Source: Melitaea cinxia
Lineage: Eukaryota; Arthropoda; Insecta; Lepidoptera; Nymphalidae
DNA: 64,000 nt
Direction of reading: 5' to 3'
Assembly (NCBI RefSeq): GCF_905220565.1
Contig: NC_059401.1
Coordinates: 3,063,001 to 3,127,000 of the forward strand
Part shown: piece after piece, positions 21,241-34,556 of the stretch
How positions within the stretch are numbered: position 1 is the stretch's first letter
Layout: the number at the start of each line of letters is the position of its first letter
Made by a program: the position numbers and the translations under genes
Notes under the pieces: generated by a model
The model's input: the letters and a program-made list of their open reading frames with translations, nothing else
The model's database searches: none
What the model was told of the DNA's origin: nothing

Positions 21241-24111
21241 TTGTGAATTCCTCTCGAGATTGTAGAAGTAACTATGTCATTATTTCCTACAGTTGTCCTA
21301 TGGGAGAAAAAAACTTGCCTTTGTCTGTTCCAGCTAGATTTTTTTTTCGTCTCTAGCTAAAACTAAACACACTCTATTTTCTGTAAATTAATAACAAATA
21401 TGGATATACTGATTCATTTAAACTATATCTATATTCTACTAAAGTGGATATGTCGCAGTGTACGTCACTGCACCTTTACCTTTAAAAATTTTTTTTTTCA
21501 ACCACATTAGTTAAACAAAATATACAGTATTTATTTTCTACAATCGAATTCTATTAAAAATAAATTCTTACTTCAAACTCTCCGAAAGCTTAATAATGTC
21601 GTGCAATAAATTATTAGCTGTATCCAAATTTGGTTTGATCGTTTGCAAATTTTTCAAACTATTTTCCTTTTGCATTAACGTCGCTCGCAATGAGTTTAGT
21701 TTTTCCTCTGCTTCTTGAACGTTCAGTGTTGCTTGTTCCGCTTGAGCCTTTATATCCTCGGCATCATACACTCTTAATGCTTTCTTTTTCTCAATTTCCG
21801 CTAATAATGTATCTCTTTGAGTTTTCTTCTGTTCCAAAACAATCTCAGTTTGTTTGTTCTCCTTTATAATAGCTTCTAACTCTTGTTTTTCTACATCAAG
21901 TGCTTCGTTCTCTTGTTTTAATTCATCTTCGTACTGTTTAACCTCGTAATCTATCTACAAGTAAAGAAAAAAATATATTAACAATAACAAGTGGTCGCTC
22001 AGTAGTTGAAATTCGACCACTGAGCAACCACTTGTCAGCGTTGAAGGTTCTGTTGTCAAAGAGTGTATCTGTAATAATAATCAAATGAATATTATTTAAT
22101 CTATTTTTTATGCACAATAATATATATATGGTATATATAATAATATATATATTAGTAATTTGCACTCCTTCTCTATATAAAATATAAATGTGTGAAATTT
22201 CATACTCGTCTTTGCGTAATTATCGTGAAATGGGGTAAAAAGTTTTTGTTTCACGTATTATTACATATATAGATATTTCTCCAAAGAATTTTTGTAAATT
22301 GAGTAGGAGTAAAATGACTCAGCCCAATTCGTACATTGATTCTTAAATACAAAAATTATTCTTGAAAATGACCCAATTAATCGTTAAAACTTTCTTTTTA
22401 CCTTTTCCAGTCTTTCAGCTCGTTTTCCTTTTTCTTCAGCTTGTTCGTTCAACATTTCAAGAAGACGATTTTTTCTATCTTCTAAAATTTTAACCTGAAT
22501 TAATAAAGATTTAATTAGAACAGTTGTTAATAATACAAAAAAAAAATCATTATATAATTGGACCTGTCCATTTCCTGGTTTTTATAATAGAGCAGTTAAA
22601 TTAATTTATATTAACAATTAGTTATCGTGAGATCACTATAGTATTGTAAGTTATACTATGTCTATTTCACGCTCTTGAAAATAAGACAGAAGCGAATAAT
22701 AATAATAATAAATACTTTTTATTATACACCACAAAAAAAAGTGATACAAACAAAGAAAGATGTACAAAGGCTGTCTTATCGCTAAAAGTGATTTCTTCCA
22801 GACAACCTTAACATATAGGCAGAGATTTAATAAGAACTTCTTTAAAAATGTATGTGTTGAAAAAAATACTAACAAATTTTTTTTAATGAAACTGTAGAAA
22901 ATATTCTGAGTGGTATTTCTATTCTAAAGCATTTAATCTCGGCAGCTGGTTGGATTAAGATACTATTCCTAACGATAAGTTTATCTAAATGATATCAAAA
23001 TAGCCAAACCTGTTCAGTTTTTGAGAACAATTCCTCTTCATACGGCTCTATATCCCTTAGCCTCTCTTCATTAAACAACATCAGATTAAACAATAACAGC
23101 AATATTGAGTGCGACGTTGTCACTGTCGGTTGTAAGAAATGAGTGATGCTGATCGTGGCATCAACTTGAGGCATGACAGACACCAAGTGATTTATAACTC
23201 TAGTCATATTGACCACAGGAAGCAGATCCCAATAGTATATCATATTTTCGTTACGACTTTCTTCGGGTGGTGGCTGAAAAAATAACATACTTTTACTACC
23301 ACTAGTGTGGCAAATTCCATAGGTATATACCTAGGATAGCCTAAAGATGCCTGCAACACCTGAAGCATTGCAAACGCCCTGCAAACCCTGACCCCCACCC
23401 TCCCCAGAAACTCTGACTTCCTTACCCGTCAGAAGAACACAACACTACACAATATGCTGAATCCTACTGTGCTTTGTCTCAATAAACATACTGCACGATA
23501 TATGGTCAACCCTTCAGATACTAATGCATTTTATATTCCAAAATTTTTATTTCAATTAGATTGTCTATTAAGACAAATACTGAATATGTAATATTTTTGC
23601 AAATAAATAACCAAATAATCTGTCTGTCTTACTCCTGATTATGTTATGAGACATTTTTTTATATTCTTATTCAACTTTATATAATATTCAAGTTCTCATT
23701 AGAAAAACTAAAAGAGAAAGAAATATATAACAAATATTATATAATACCATCAGTACAGCATCTCGATCAATCCCAAGTCTATCAAAAACTTGGAAGAGTG
23801 CACCCATTACAGCGTGCGGTTTCTTCAAATCGGCTATTGTGAGCGGATAATTGGGGACATTTCCATTCCAGTTACCAATAAAGTTATCTACTAATGCTAG
23901 TGCTAAAAAAGGGAGTGTAAACATTAAAAATATTACTTTATACTTTTATAATTTTAAATGGCTTTTTTTTTAATTACAATAAGCAAAATCCTAACAAAAA
24001 GCTTTAATAAAAATTGAAAACGGTTTATATTTTTTGGCAAATATTTTAAATATTTAACTACAAAACTACTCATTAATTACCAAATAATTTAAAATACTTA
24101 CTCTTCTCCAT
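17962..24111 (-). CDS. nuf2: Kinetochore protein Nuf2
   Basis: Eight exons join in phase: 24102-24111, 23748-23902, 23010-23273, 22402-22494, 21572-21954, 20482-20661, 19385-19547 and 17962-18048. The product is 444 residues, close to the usual Nuf2 length of about 460. Residues 1 to about 140 look like the Nuf2 calponin-homology domain (YPLTIADLKKPHAVMGALFQ, then the V-N-H-L and N-L-M-L-F-N-E segments). From about residue 145 to the end it is Lys/Glu-rich coiled coil. Nuf2 pairs with Ndc80 and, with Spc24/Spc25, attaches kinetochores to spindle microtubules. The first exon holds only ten coding bases (ATG GAG AAG A), the least certain part. The gene is divergent from the GALNT7 gene. Confidence 0.82.
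18105..18305 (-). repeat. Dispersed repeat in nuf2 intron
   Basis: Reverse copy of a repeat also at 39675-39880: shared 'ataaggcgatacgaagtttg', 'caaatttgcacaccgtgtgc' and 'cttaaactacttaaccgatt' (allowing for strand). Non-coding. Confidence 0.6.
18805..19110 (+). repeat. Dispersed retroelement 3' tail in nuf2 intron
   Basis: Contains 'gtaagaggcgactacgggat', 'ccaccttggaacttagaagg', 'acgggcagcagcgtcttcgg' and ends 'ccagcagtggactgcgatag'. Other copies are at 45025-45350 (+) and 48692-49025 (-). Open frames across it are in no consistent frame between copies. Confidence 0.6.
20025..20170 (+). repeat. 'ccgacttc' dispersed repeat, internal fragment
   Basis: Contains 'gcaccgattttgatgatt' and 'agtcgaaagctggtcctt', as in the middle of the longer copies. 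In a nuf2 intron. Confidence 0.45.
20195..20345. repeat. MITE-like inverted-repeat element
   Basis: About 150 bp bounded by 'aaaacttctttacgc' on the left and 'taaagaagttttact' on the right, i.e. roughly 14-bp terminal inverted repeats. It has relatives at 40477-40650 and 44309-44500 sharing 'gcgttacgaaaagtgtg' inside. Small, non-coding, in a nuf2 intron. Confidence 0.6.
21201..21240. repeat. (AT)n microsatellite
   Basis: Alternating AT tract flanked symmetrically by 'tgtaca' at both ends, so the whole 40 bp is a palindrome. Confidence 0.9.
23335..23485 (-). repeat. Retroposon-like repeat, diverged reverse copy
   Basis: Reverse-strand relative of 530-833 (shared 'gcctgcaacacctgaagcat', 'gaagaacacaacac'), in a nuf2 intron. 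Confidence 0.5.
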
Positions 24112-24612
24112 CTTCAAAAGGTAGATTAGGTTAATATTGTACCTAATAAATACTGCTTTTTGTACATTCAAATACGAAAAATATCAAGCGAATTGTAAAT
24201 CAGCCGTTTAAAATATTTTGAATATCAGATTGACATAAACATGAAGCTTAACTTTGATTAGTAACTACACAATTACACATCAGTGTTTTCCTTGAACAAA
24301 ATCTGACTTAAATTTTCGCATACACATTATCTCGTTAAAGTGATAATAAAAATACATTAAGCATTTGTAAATAATATAGAAAGGCATATATTATTTTTGC
24401 CCTTAATTTTAAAACATAGCTTATAATTTAATGCAGGTATGTGTAATAATAAATTACATTGCGAGAAACGGGACGTGTTAGTAGACGTTGTAAATTTCAC
24501 AAGTCACAAACGTCATCCAAATTGGCATTCTCCTTTACGGAAGTTTGCATTTTGTTTTGTTATATTTAATTGCTATTATTTTAATGATATCTTAAAATAT
24601 ATACAATAAAAA
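24112..24612. promoter_or_regulatory. Shared intergenic region between nuf2 and GALNT7
   Basis: The two start codons face away from each other across 501 bp, with no repeat detected between them. This is the size expected for a bidirectional promoter or two back-to-back promoters. No TATA box or other named element could be assigned; inference from layout. Confidence 0.4.
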
Positions 24613-27600
24613 ATGCGGATAACAAACGTGAGACGCGGTAGAATTATTCGTATAACCGCAATTGCTGCGGTACTTTTAATTTTAATATACGCTTTACATT
24701 CTTATTCATATGCAAACGTCGACGGTAATTCTAACGAAATTGTTATATCTGGAGATAAACCCTCGTACTATAAATCTCACCGGGATGTATATCCTAAATT
24801 AGAAACCGGTAAGTTACAATTTTCGGTATATTCCTAAATACTAAGTAAAACAATATAAATGTAGTATTTATGTACAGTTACATGCCCTAGACACGACCGG
24901 CATATAAATAATATCTTGCTTATGTATAAACTGAAGTTTCTAAGTTATACATTTGCACTTAATTTTTTTTTTCATTTCGATTTTTTTACTAAAACATAAA
25001 TTTGTTTCATAAATCTAATCTAATCGATAATTCAAATAACTGGAAGTAGCATTAATTATCTGATTTGTTAATTTAATGGAAAATAAGTGTTCTGATAACA
25101 TTTTTTTTAGTTCATTAGTTTTGTATTAAGATAATCTGATGTCTTTTGATAATGTATAAAAATTCACTAAGCTGTGGATATTCTTATTATTTAGTACCAA
25201 AAGTACAAATTACTTTATTTAATTAATATAAGATTCATGACTTGTAAATAGAAAATTAATAAATACATAAACAAAAATCAATAAATACATAAAAGGTGTC
25301 ATCCGTAATTATGCCCCTTACAATTTTGCAATTTTGTACCCCATCTGTATGCCCTTTGTCTCGAATATTTGACTAAGTCACACTTTCAGCAACCCTAATA
25401 AATATTACATAACAACAGCTTTGGCCTCCCTTTTATTTTTATTTTATTTTTATTTTCAAGCCATAACTTTCTATAAATCAATATAAATGTGTTTATTAAT
25501 AAATAAAAAATAAATAATAGTATATGAGAATGACCTTCCATCATTCATGAAAAAAAAATTAGAACAGCAATAGTCACCTATCCTTAGACCTCAAAAATAT
25601 GTTAAATTGCTGAAAATCACCTTTGTTTATTATATAAGAAGCTAGAATTAACGAACCCATACAAACAAAATGCCATTAATTAGTATAATTCTATTCATAA
25701 ACGGGATATTAACCATGTTTTTTATTTTCATTTTGCGGAGCTCGATATTTTGATATTAACTGCGAATGTCTTGTTCAAAAAACAAACACAGTCAATATCC
25801 CATTTATGAATAGCTTTAGTAATAGACGTAACCATGTTAATCTAAAATCTTAGTATAATTCGTCTACTTAACAATAAAATGAACAAAAATATTTTAAACC
25901 TTTTTTTTTTTTCAATGAAAATTAAAAAATATTTTTATGATATATCTAGCCAGGTTGTTATTTCGTTTTAAGCACTTTGTCAGATCAAACAAATAGTTAT
26001 AAAAGTAATATTTATTGGTCTTCAATTTGTTTCTACTTCTACATCAGTTTTTAATAAAATTTGTATAATATCATTTTTAATTCAAAATCCCAAAATTTAA
26101 ACATTTAAAATTGTAGAAAATTTTAAAAGACCACAGCACAGCATGACAAATATAAAAAGATTAGTCTGCATCAAGATGATGAATTAGAGATTCATCTTAT
26201 CACCACCTTCTAAAATTTAAATACATATAGTATGTTTAAATTGGCTATGATGTACAATATAGTTAGATTTTTTTATCGGAGGTTAAATTTTTGTTATTTC
26301 TGACTTTACCTTAATTCTGGTGCTGCGGTAAGTGTACCTACTCATGCTCCGTACTGCGACTATCACACGTTATTTTCGAACAAATTTACGTAAAAACGAT
26401 CTTTACTGCAAGATCAAAATATGATACGAACTGACTTTTAACGATAAAATAACGCGTCAGACATAATATTCTAATAAAATTAGTAACATTGCGTGCTAGA
26501 ATATAGGTTAAGAAATTCGAAAAATACCCAAAACCGAATCGGAGCACCCCACTGTCCACGTGGTCTCTTAGTCTGCCCTACCCCTAGAGTGTTTTTTTTT
26601 TAAGCCGGAGGAATGGAGGGAGCTTTCGCACGCAAGGGCCGAAGGGCTGCACTTCCCGCAGCGCCGGAGCCAAGCGTTACTCTAACCTTAAAGGTGGTAG
26701 GTTAATTTTAACCTCAAAACTTCAACTACGATATCTCTGTAACAGCCGGGTTTAACAAAAATTTAACCTCCAATAAAAAAATCTACCTATATTGTACATA
26801 ATAACCTATTTATATTTAGATAAATTTATGTTACAGAACTGGGCAATTTTGAGCCTAAAACAAAACGGACAGTGAAAGGACCGGGAGAGGAAGGCTTGCC
26901 TTACCACATGCCTCAAGATCGTGCCAACGATATCGCCGAATCTGAAAGTGAATATGGCATGAATATAGCAGCTTCCGATGACATTGCAATGAACAGGTAA
27001 ATATATTCATTCACTAAGATAATATACTAAGCATACTGTGCCATCCATCACACATAACCATCGGTCTGACATATGATTGTGTCTTTGAAACTATAGACGT
27101 AGACATGTTTATGATGCATTTAATACCTGTCGTAGTTATAGTAGTAAAGTATAGCAATGGAATACATAAAACACAAAATTGCAACAATGTATACACACTC
27201 AATCAATGAAGTTTGAAGCTATGAGTAGTGAGGCGAACTGCTTCTTTGTATATAAAAGTGTCAGTGAAAAGGTAAATAGTGGCGCCACTATAGCAAAGAA
27301 TAATTTTGAGTGTATCTGTTCACAATACAGGCGCTAGTATTGCAATTTTAGTCACATCAAAGTAAATTTGGATAACATGTTCATGTTGGGCGGTTGAAGT
27401 AAGCCCTTCAGCCAGACATTCTTATTCCTACAATTTCATTAATGAAGGGATGTGACTAGGCTTCACACGTTGGCGCAGCGGTCACAGCACTGGTTTGTGG
27501 CTGTTGCACTTTTTTCATGACAAACATTTGTATTTAGCAGATGTTTGCCGTGGTCTGGGTGTTTGTGCAGTCCTTGTGGGTCTCCCCACCATGCCTCGGA

Positions 27601-30600
27601 AAGCACGTTAGGCTGTTGGTCCCGGTCGTTATCATGTACACCTGATAGTGATTGTTACTCATAGTAGGGAATATTTCCGCCAACCCGCATTGGGGCAGCG
27701 TGGTGAATTAAGCTCTGACCCCAATCCTACATGGGGAAAGACGCCTATGCAGCAGTAGGATATTACAGGCTGAAGCATTATTTAGAAGCGTTTAAAAATG
27801 AATACATATATTTTTTTATTGTTGTCCAGATCTATACCAGATACTCGTTTAGACGAGTGCAAGTACTGGCACTATCCACACGACTTGCCCACCACATCAG
27901 TTATTATAGTGTTTCATAATGAGGGCTTCTCAGTTCTCATGAGAACTGTTCACACGGTGATAGAACGTTCACCACCTCACTTGTTACATGAAGTTGTTAT
28001 GGTAAGTTGAAATTATTATTTATTTTAGCTTCATATACTAATTTTGAATAATATTAGAAAGTTTAAAGTGCTAAATTTCTCAATATATTATTAATACTAG
28101 TGACCCACTCCGGCTTGGCACGGTTGTAAAAACTCAGTGTTCCTCTACTATATTATTCATGTATTATATATATAATACATGCATAATATAGCATATAAAC
28201 CTTCCCCTGGAAGCATTCTATTTACTAAAGAAAACCGCATCAAAATCTATACTATGTAATGATAATAATAATCCTTTGTTTACAACAACATAGTAATGTA
28301 GTTGTACAATGTTTAGTATAATCTAAACATGTTCTACCTTGCAGTGTGCAAATATTAAATATTAATGATGTTCAATACAATAATTTTAACATTATTAACA
28401 ATTGAGTTGTTTATACATTATTGATATATAATTACATAATAAAATTATATATTATTTTACAATCACTGAAATGTTTAAATTCGTTAAATTAGTATTCTAA
28501 ATTCCATCTAATAAAAATGTATTAACATCATAATACATTTTCTGCAATAGCAAAAATATATTATTTTAAACATTGCAATTTTAAGACCTTTTTTAGGTGC
28601 AGGCAATGTGTTATACATCTTGATTACCACTTCTAGTTTTGTAAGGGTACAAATAATTTATGTGGATATCTTGTTGTTTGTGATATCGTGTTATGGATAT
28701 CTGTATTAGTTTTGAATACACTTATATAATTGCCTAATTATTATATTTTGATATCTATAATCTCACTCTCACTCTAGACTAGAGTGTTAAAATCGTCGAT
28801 ATAATATTTCCAAAAATTACAGGTCGACGACTTTTCTGACAAAGACAACTTAAAAGAAAATTTAGACAACTATATAAAGAGATGGCACGGTAAAGTACGT
28901 CTCATAAGAAATACTAGACGAGAGGGTCTAATCCGTACTAGATCTAGAGGCGCTAAAGAAGCCACAGGCGATGTCATAGTATTTTTAGACGCTCATTGTG
29001 AGGTCAACGTTAATTGGTTACCTCCCCTTCTCGCGCCTATTTATAGGGACTATAGAACCATGACAGTACCGGTTATTGATGGCATCGACCATAGAACATT
29101 CGAATATAGACCAGTTTATCAGCACGGAACGAATTATAGGGGAATTTTCGAATGGGGTATGCTTTACAAGGAAAATGAGGTCCCAGATAGAGAAGCCAGT
29201 CTCCATAAACATAAGTCAGAACCTTACAAGAGTCCAACACACGCTGGTGGACTCTTTGCCATTAATAGACGTTATTTCCTAGAAATCGGTGCTTACGATC
29301 CTGGTCTTTTAGTTTGGGGTGGGGAAAACTTCGAATTAAGTTTTAAGATATGGCAATGTGGTGGTAGCATTGAATGGGTGCCTTGTTCAAGAGTTGGCCA
29401 CGTATACCGCGCTTTCATGCCATACTCTTTCGGTGATTTGGCCAAAAACCGTAAAGGTTCCCTGATAACAATTAACTATAAAAGAGTTATAGAAACATGG
29501 TTCGATGAGGAACACAAAGAATACTTCTATACTAGAGAGCCCATGGCGAGATTTTTGGACATGGGAGATATAAGTGAACAAGTGGCCTTGAAAGAGAAAT
29601 TGAAATGCAAAGACTTTGGATGGTTTATGGAGAATGTAGCTTATGATGTTTATGATAAGTTTCCTAAATTACCTAAAAATGTTCACTGGGGTATGGTTAA
29701 AAACAAGGCTTCAGGCCAATGCTTAGATACTATGGGAAAAGCGGCACCTGCGTATATTGGTAAGTGTGAAGGGTTTTGTTATTCATAAAATAGAATTATA
29801 ACTTTTTTATTTGAACCTTTTTATAATTCAAATTTCTCTCTTATTTAAAAAATTAATACAAATGCCTTGCTTAACTCGAAACAACTAGATATTAGATAAT
29901 TTTATTTATCGCTATCTTTTATTCAATAGGTAAAGTAGTACTGGGTGCTTATTCTTTATAAGTTGTTCAACTAACTCAACAAAAGATGGCGCTAGTGGTC
30001 AAGTATTCCAATAACAAATTAAAATAATAACACAATCAAATTAATTTTCAAATACAACCAACAGTCGATAAATGACCTAAACGATGAGTCTATAATCCTA
30101 TAATTTTTTTTTATCCATTCTTTAAGAGTATAATTCCGCGCTGCACTTTGACTAGTAAGAAAAAGGTTAAATTATTTATTTTTCGTCTGAAGCGGCGTAA
30201 ATTTATCTATGTATACTGCACATAAATAAAATTATAAAAAATATTTATATTTCTAGGCACAACAACTTGTCACGGAGCGGGTAATAATCAACTATTCAGA
30301 CTGAATGAAGCAGGTCAACTGGGTGTGGGCGAGAGATGCGTGGAAGCAGATAAGGAAAGCTTAAAACAAGCTATTTGTAGACTCGGCACTGTTGACGGAC
30401 CTTGGAGGTAAATATAAACCAATTTATTATATTATAAAATTATTCAAGTTATTTGTCTCTAAATTTCATGAATTACTTCCAATTCTTACATTAATTTATC
30501 CTTCTTGGTTAATTAATTCCTAAAATAGCTACTTAAAGTTTTAGTTACTTTCTCACTTATGATGTTTACTGCAACATTGTTGCAATGTGCCTTAACTCAA

Positions 30601-32150
30601 ATCTAGTTTTTGAATTTATACACTAACAATTGTAGCATTTCCTTCTTTGAGTTATAAAGAAGGAGTGGAGATTGTGTGTTTAGCGCGACCTTACATTTGA
30701 TAAAGTGTTTAAATTAACTAGGTAATATAACAGTGGTATGTCAAAATTAACATCAAAAATTATTTTACAAGCCATTAAAAGTAATTGTGAATTGTTATTT
30801 TACAAATTACAATTATATTTTGTTTAGTGAATAAATTATAGTTAAAAAGTGAAGCTACCACCGACTCGGAAAATGGAGGGGGTGTGTTTGCGCATGGGTA
30901 CACTCGCGCACGAAAGTACTATTGTTTTATTTTTTTTAATTAGGCTTTCACTCGCGGCTTTGTCGAATGGTTATTGGTACGCACATTAAAAAATACTAGA
31001 TAATTATTATCTGTACTTACGATATTCGTATTTTAATAGTTTTTATGTATTTAAGATGATAAATTTGATATTTGTTTTTAGTGAAATAAATAGTAAATGG
31101 TGTTTTACAAATGTCCGTAAGTGAATGTGTTGTGAAAGTGAGTAATAAATGCGGAATAACGTGAATTACGATTAGGGTTTGTTTATCAAATAAGACTGCT
31201 CCAAAAAAATGGACAGTAGGGAAAAGTTTTTTCGAGAGTTGGCAACATTGTAAATCGCCTTTGCGCATCTTGACAGCCAGCGTTCTTTTTAACATGACGC
31301 GAATTATACGTTATAAATATTTTTTCTCACTTCTCTGTATAACTATTTCGTAATTTAAAACTTTTGTGCGCGATAGTACTTTGAGTCGACGTCGAACTGT
31401 CCAACCAATAGCACACCGGCAAACAAGCGACACGTGATAAACACGCTCCGCTCCCTACCTCATACCACCAAATAGACCGATAAATTGCTTTTACGCAGCT
31501 TCAAAGCCAGTGTTCTTTTTACATGACGCGAACTATACTTACTGTTATAAAAAATATATAAAAAACCGTGTGGTGTTGTGGGTCACCAGATAGGAACGAA
31601 GCCCCTTATTATAAAATATTAATTTCAAGTTCTATTCGGGTATATATTTAGTATTATATTTTTTTTATCGATAAAAATCGACAAAATTACTTTAGAAAAT
31701 TATCTTAACACCTTAATTTGATTTACACTGATTTATAAAAATGTATAATAATTATCGAATGTTATAATAATAATAGTAAACTACAATAATAATAACAGTC
31801 ACAACTAGACTATACATTAGACACTGTATAGCCATCATACATGACTATACATAAGAATTTTTCGGTTTTATTTATCGTTACAGAAGTTTTTTGTCGGTTG
31901 CGCCCCATAAAGAACTTCGTTCCAAAAAAAAACTTAATGATTATAAATTCATGGTTTGGTGTTGATTAATTAAATATTTAAAAATGTCTCAACTTTCAGA
32001 TACGATGAAAAACACAACCACCTAATACATCGCCTGCACAGCTACTGCCTCACATTACAACCTAACACTAGAACTCTAGGTCTTGCGCCCTGTGACCCTA
32101 ACAATACATTCCAACAGTGGACAATTACGCATAAAAAACCTACTTGGTGA
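24613..32150 (+). CDS. GALNT7: Polypeptide N-acetylgalactosaminyltransferase, GALNT7 type
   Basis: Six exons join in phase: 24613-24808, 26837-26996, 27830-28001, 28823-29759, 30257-30407 and 32000-32150. The product is 588 residues. It transfers GalNAc from UDP-GalNAc to Ser/Thr in the Golgi, starting or extending mucin-type O-glycans. Residues about 10-30 form the type II membrane anchor. The stem ends in G-P-G-E-E-G-L-P-Y, a typical family entry. The catalytic GT-A domain has the D-A-H metal motif at 232-234, and the WGGEN motif is at 341-345. A ricin-type lectin domain follows from about 470 to the end (C-L-D-T-M-G-K, G-N-N-Q-L-F-R-L-N-E-A). The lectin start and its spacing resemble GALNT7, a glycopeptide-preferring member; that subtype call is less certain than the family. 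Introns 1 and 2 carry a MITE and a SINE. Confidence 0.93.
26250..26809. mobile_element. MITE with about 45-bp imperfect terminal inverted repeats
   Basis: The left end has 'atgtacaatatag' and 'ggaggttaaatttttgtta'. The right end is its reverse complement with a few mismatches ('aatttaacctcc' and 'tatattgtacat'). The element is 560 bp and its interior includes a GC-rich part (26600-26670). No transposase is encoded. It lies just before exon 2 of GALNT7. Confidence 0.65.
27465..27782 (+). mobile_element. tRNA-derived SINE
   Basis: Starts with a box A-like 'gttggcgcagcggtcacagc' and ends in 'gcagtaggatattacaggct'. Homologous to 12610-12940. It ends about 48 bp before exon 3 of GALNT7. A small open frame running from it into the exon (27731-27919) is a chance fusion. 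Confidence 0.6.
31250..31550. repeat. Internal duplication in GALNT7 intron 5
   Basis: About 65 bp at 31255-31315 and 31484-31550 share 'agccag[c/t]gttcttttt', 'acatgacgcgaa' and 'tataa'. Non-coding; likely part of a larger repeat that also includes 30840-31000 ('aagctaccaccgactcggaa'). Confidence 0.5.
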
Positions 32151-32204
32151 GCCTAAAAATATGTAAATCCTCAAAAATAATTATATTATATTTTTTCACC
32201 GAAA

Positions 32205-32210
32205 AATAAA
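32205..32210 (+). terminator. Poly(A) signal AATAAA for GALNT7
   Basis: 55 nt past the stop codon. Several later AATAAA copies exist, so this is only the first candidate. Confidence 0.5.
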
Positions 32211-34556
32211 ATATGTTTATTTTATAATAATGCTCAAAAAAATTGGAACGACATATTTTATTGATTGTAAATATTTGCCGCCATTTTGTGTCGAATATAT
32301 CGAAATGCCGGCTTTGAAACGAAATTATTGTGTTATATATAAATTTTCGTCAAAAAATTCGTTTACATTTTATTCAATAAAATATAAATGGTTAACATTA
32401 ATAAATTACTGCCTTTGGTAACAGCAATAAGAACTAGTGTAGTTAAAATTAACTAATTTTATTTATGTTTTAATAGAATGTAGGTATATGTAAAGAATAA
32501 GGCCGAATTTATGTTAAAGGGAAATTAGGAGGGTGTCTTTCCGTATTTGTAATACTATTCTTTTATATTAATTATTGGTTGTCAAAATATCGAGAAAAGA
32601 CATTTCCACAGCTTAATTGTCATTTTGTAGAAAATATTTTTTTAAGATAAAAAAAAACTACTTTGACTAGGTACAAACTCTGTTGAAAAGTGGATATATA
32701 TTGTTTATTTGACTTATCTATTTTCTCGTGGCCTATATATACAAATATGTAACAAAACTACTAGTAAGGAATTATGGAAATGGGGTTTAAAAAAGACATT
32801 CAAGTTTCTGTACTTAATTATAACATCCCTTTCAAATTTAAAACAGAATCTCTTTATATTGAGATTAAAAAAATAATTTTTAAATTTGTGTGATATAGTT
32901 TTCACCTACATTCGCTAACTGATGAACTACCTACTCATCACATGAAAACTCTTTTTATATACATTAAAATTAATACTCCGTTATTTGCATTTAAATATCT
33001 ATAATAATTCTGTCTTGATTTATCTTGTAATGCTATTTTTAATACTTATTATATTTTTAGGATTACAGTTAATGTATGTAAATAATATAATTAAACATTC
33101 AAAATTAGTTAATTGGTTACTTTTTGATAGTATTAAAAACATCATTTTAACTTATTATTTATATAAAACTGTACCTCAATCTGAGAATACAAAAAATATG
33201 TTTTAACTACTTATGATTTGGAATTTAAAAATATTGTAATATTCGTGTATATGGCAAATATATTAACTTTGCGGAGAATGTCATTTTGCTTGCTTTTCTA
33301 TGTATTGAAGAATGAGAATAGTTTTTACATATTTGGAGCAAGTTGGTAATTTATTGCAAGTCGTCGAAATGTGAACTAGTACAAAACTCATAGACTTGCT
33401 CATAAGTCAGACTTTAGACTTTTTTTAACTTTACGGCTTGTACTTGATGGCTTGTAAACTGACAATTTTCTAAATATTGTGTTGAAATCTACACATTCAT
33501 TGCTTTTTAAATTCAATTATTTTGTCATCTCTTAATTAATTATAATAGTTTCCATTGCATCTAATCTAGACATTATGTATAGTTATAACTTATAAATAAT
33601 TAATAGAAAAAGTATTTAAATTGTAAATTTATTTCTGTAGTATATGATTATAAGTTATTTTATAAGCTTCCTAATATTATTAAACAACCATATGACTATA
33701 TTTGACAAATATTTTAAGCAATAAGATGGTATTATCTTGTCTGTTCAGTGACAAATAACTGTATCGATTCTACTTTTTTGAACGTGTTTATATCATAAAA
33801 ATGACAATCTTAAATTATAAATTTTCTTTCTTATTTTGTTGGTATTTTTAAAATTAAATAAAAAGTAAAAGAAAATCAAACTTTTTTTTAAGTTTAACTG
33901 ATTTTATTAAATATTTTTCTCTGTTCTAATAACATATTCATTTAAATAATTCAAAAAATATATTATTTATAGATGTACTTATTCATTTTTCATTCTCAAA
34001 TAACTGGTCTCGACTGATTTATGCGCACATAGTTTTGGATAAATAGAAAAATGCTATTCTAATAAGTCTGAATAGAAAATTGTAGTAATTTGCAGCTAGA
34101 AAAAAAAATGTCTTAGTATTCTAGAATATTACCATTTAAAATTATAATTCAAATCATTAGTTCATTGATAAATAAAATTAAGAATGTTTCTAATACTTAA
34201 ACTTTGGTATTTTTTTTACGTGTCCTTGTAATTTCAATGTAATATAATAAATAGTTTTATTTCGTTATGTATAAGTGTTCGATATTACGAATTTATAATG
34301 GTTTCAATTTTAGGTTTATTTTATGCCAACGATTTATTCGTGAAAGACTTAGGGATGTATTCCAATAAGTTATCTATGTATTTTCCTTATGTAATAAATA
34401 AGTATTTATTGTTTATGTATTTTTAATTTTTACCCTAGTAATTATCACTGTTTTATGTATATTTAAATATTTGTTTGTGAAGGTGGAGCGGGGGATACAT
34501 GTTTAGTTTGATTTTAATTTGTAAATGGTCTCGTCAAAAGATAAAGATATAGAATA
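32211..34556. other. Intergenic/3' flanking DNA, AT-rich
   Basis: Very AT-rich with only short chance frames (e.g. 32985-33206). No repeat family recognised. Confidence 0.4.

Noticed and set aside
29387..29581. Minus-strand ORF inside GALNT7
   Set aside because: Shadow of the large GALNT7 exon 28823-29759.
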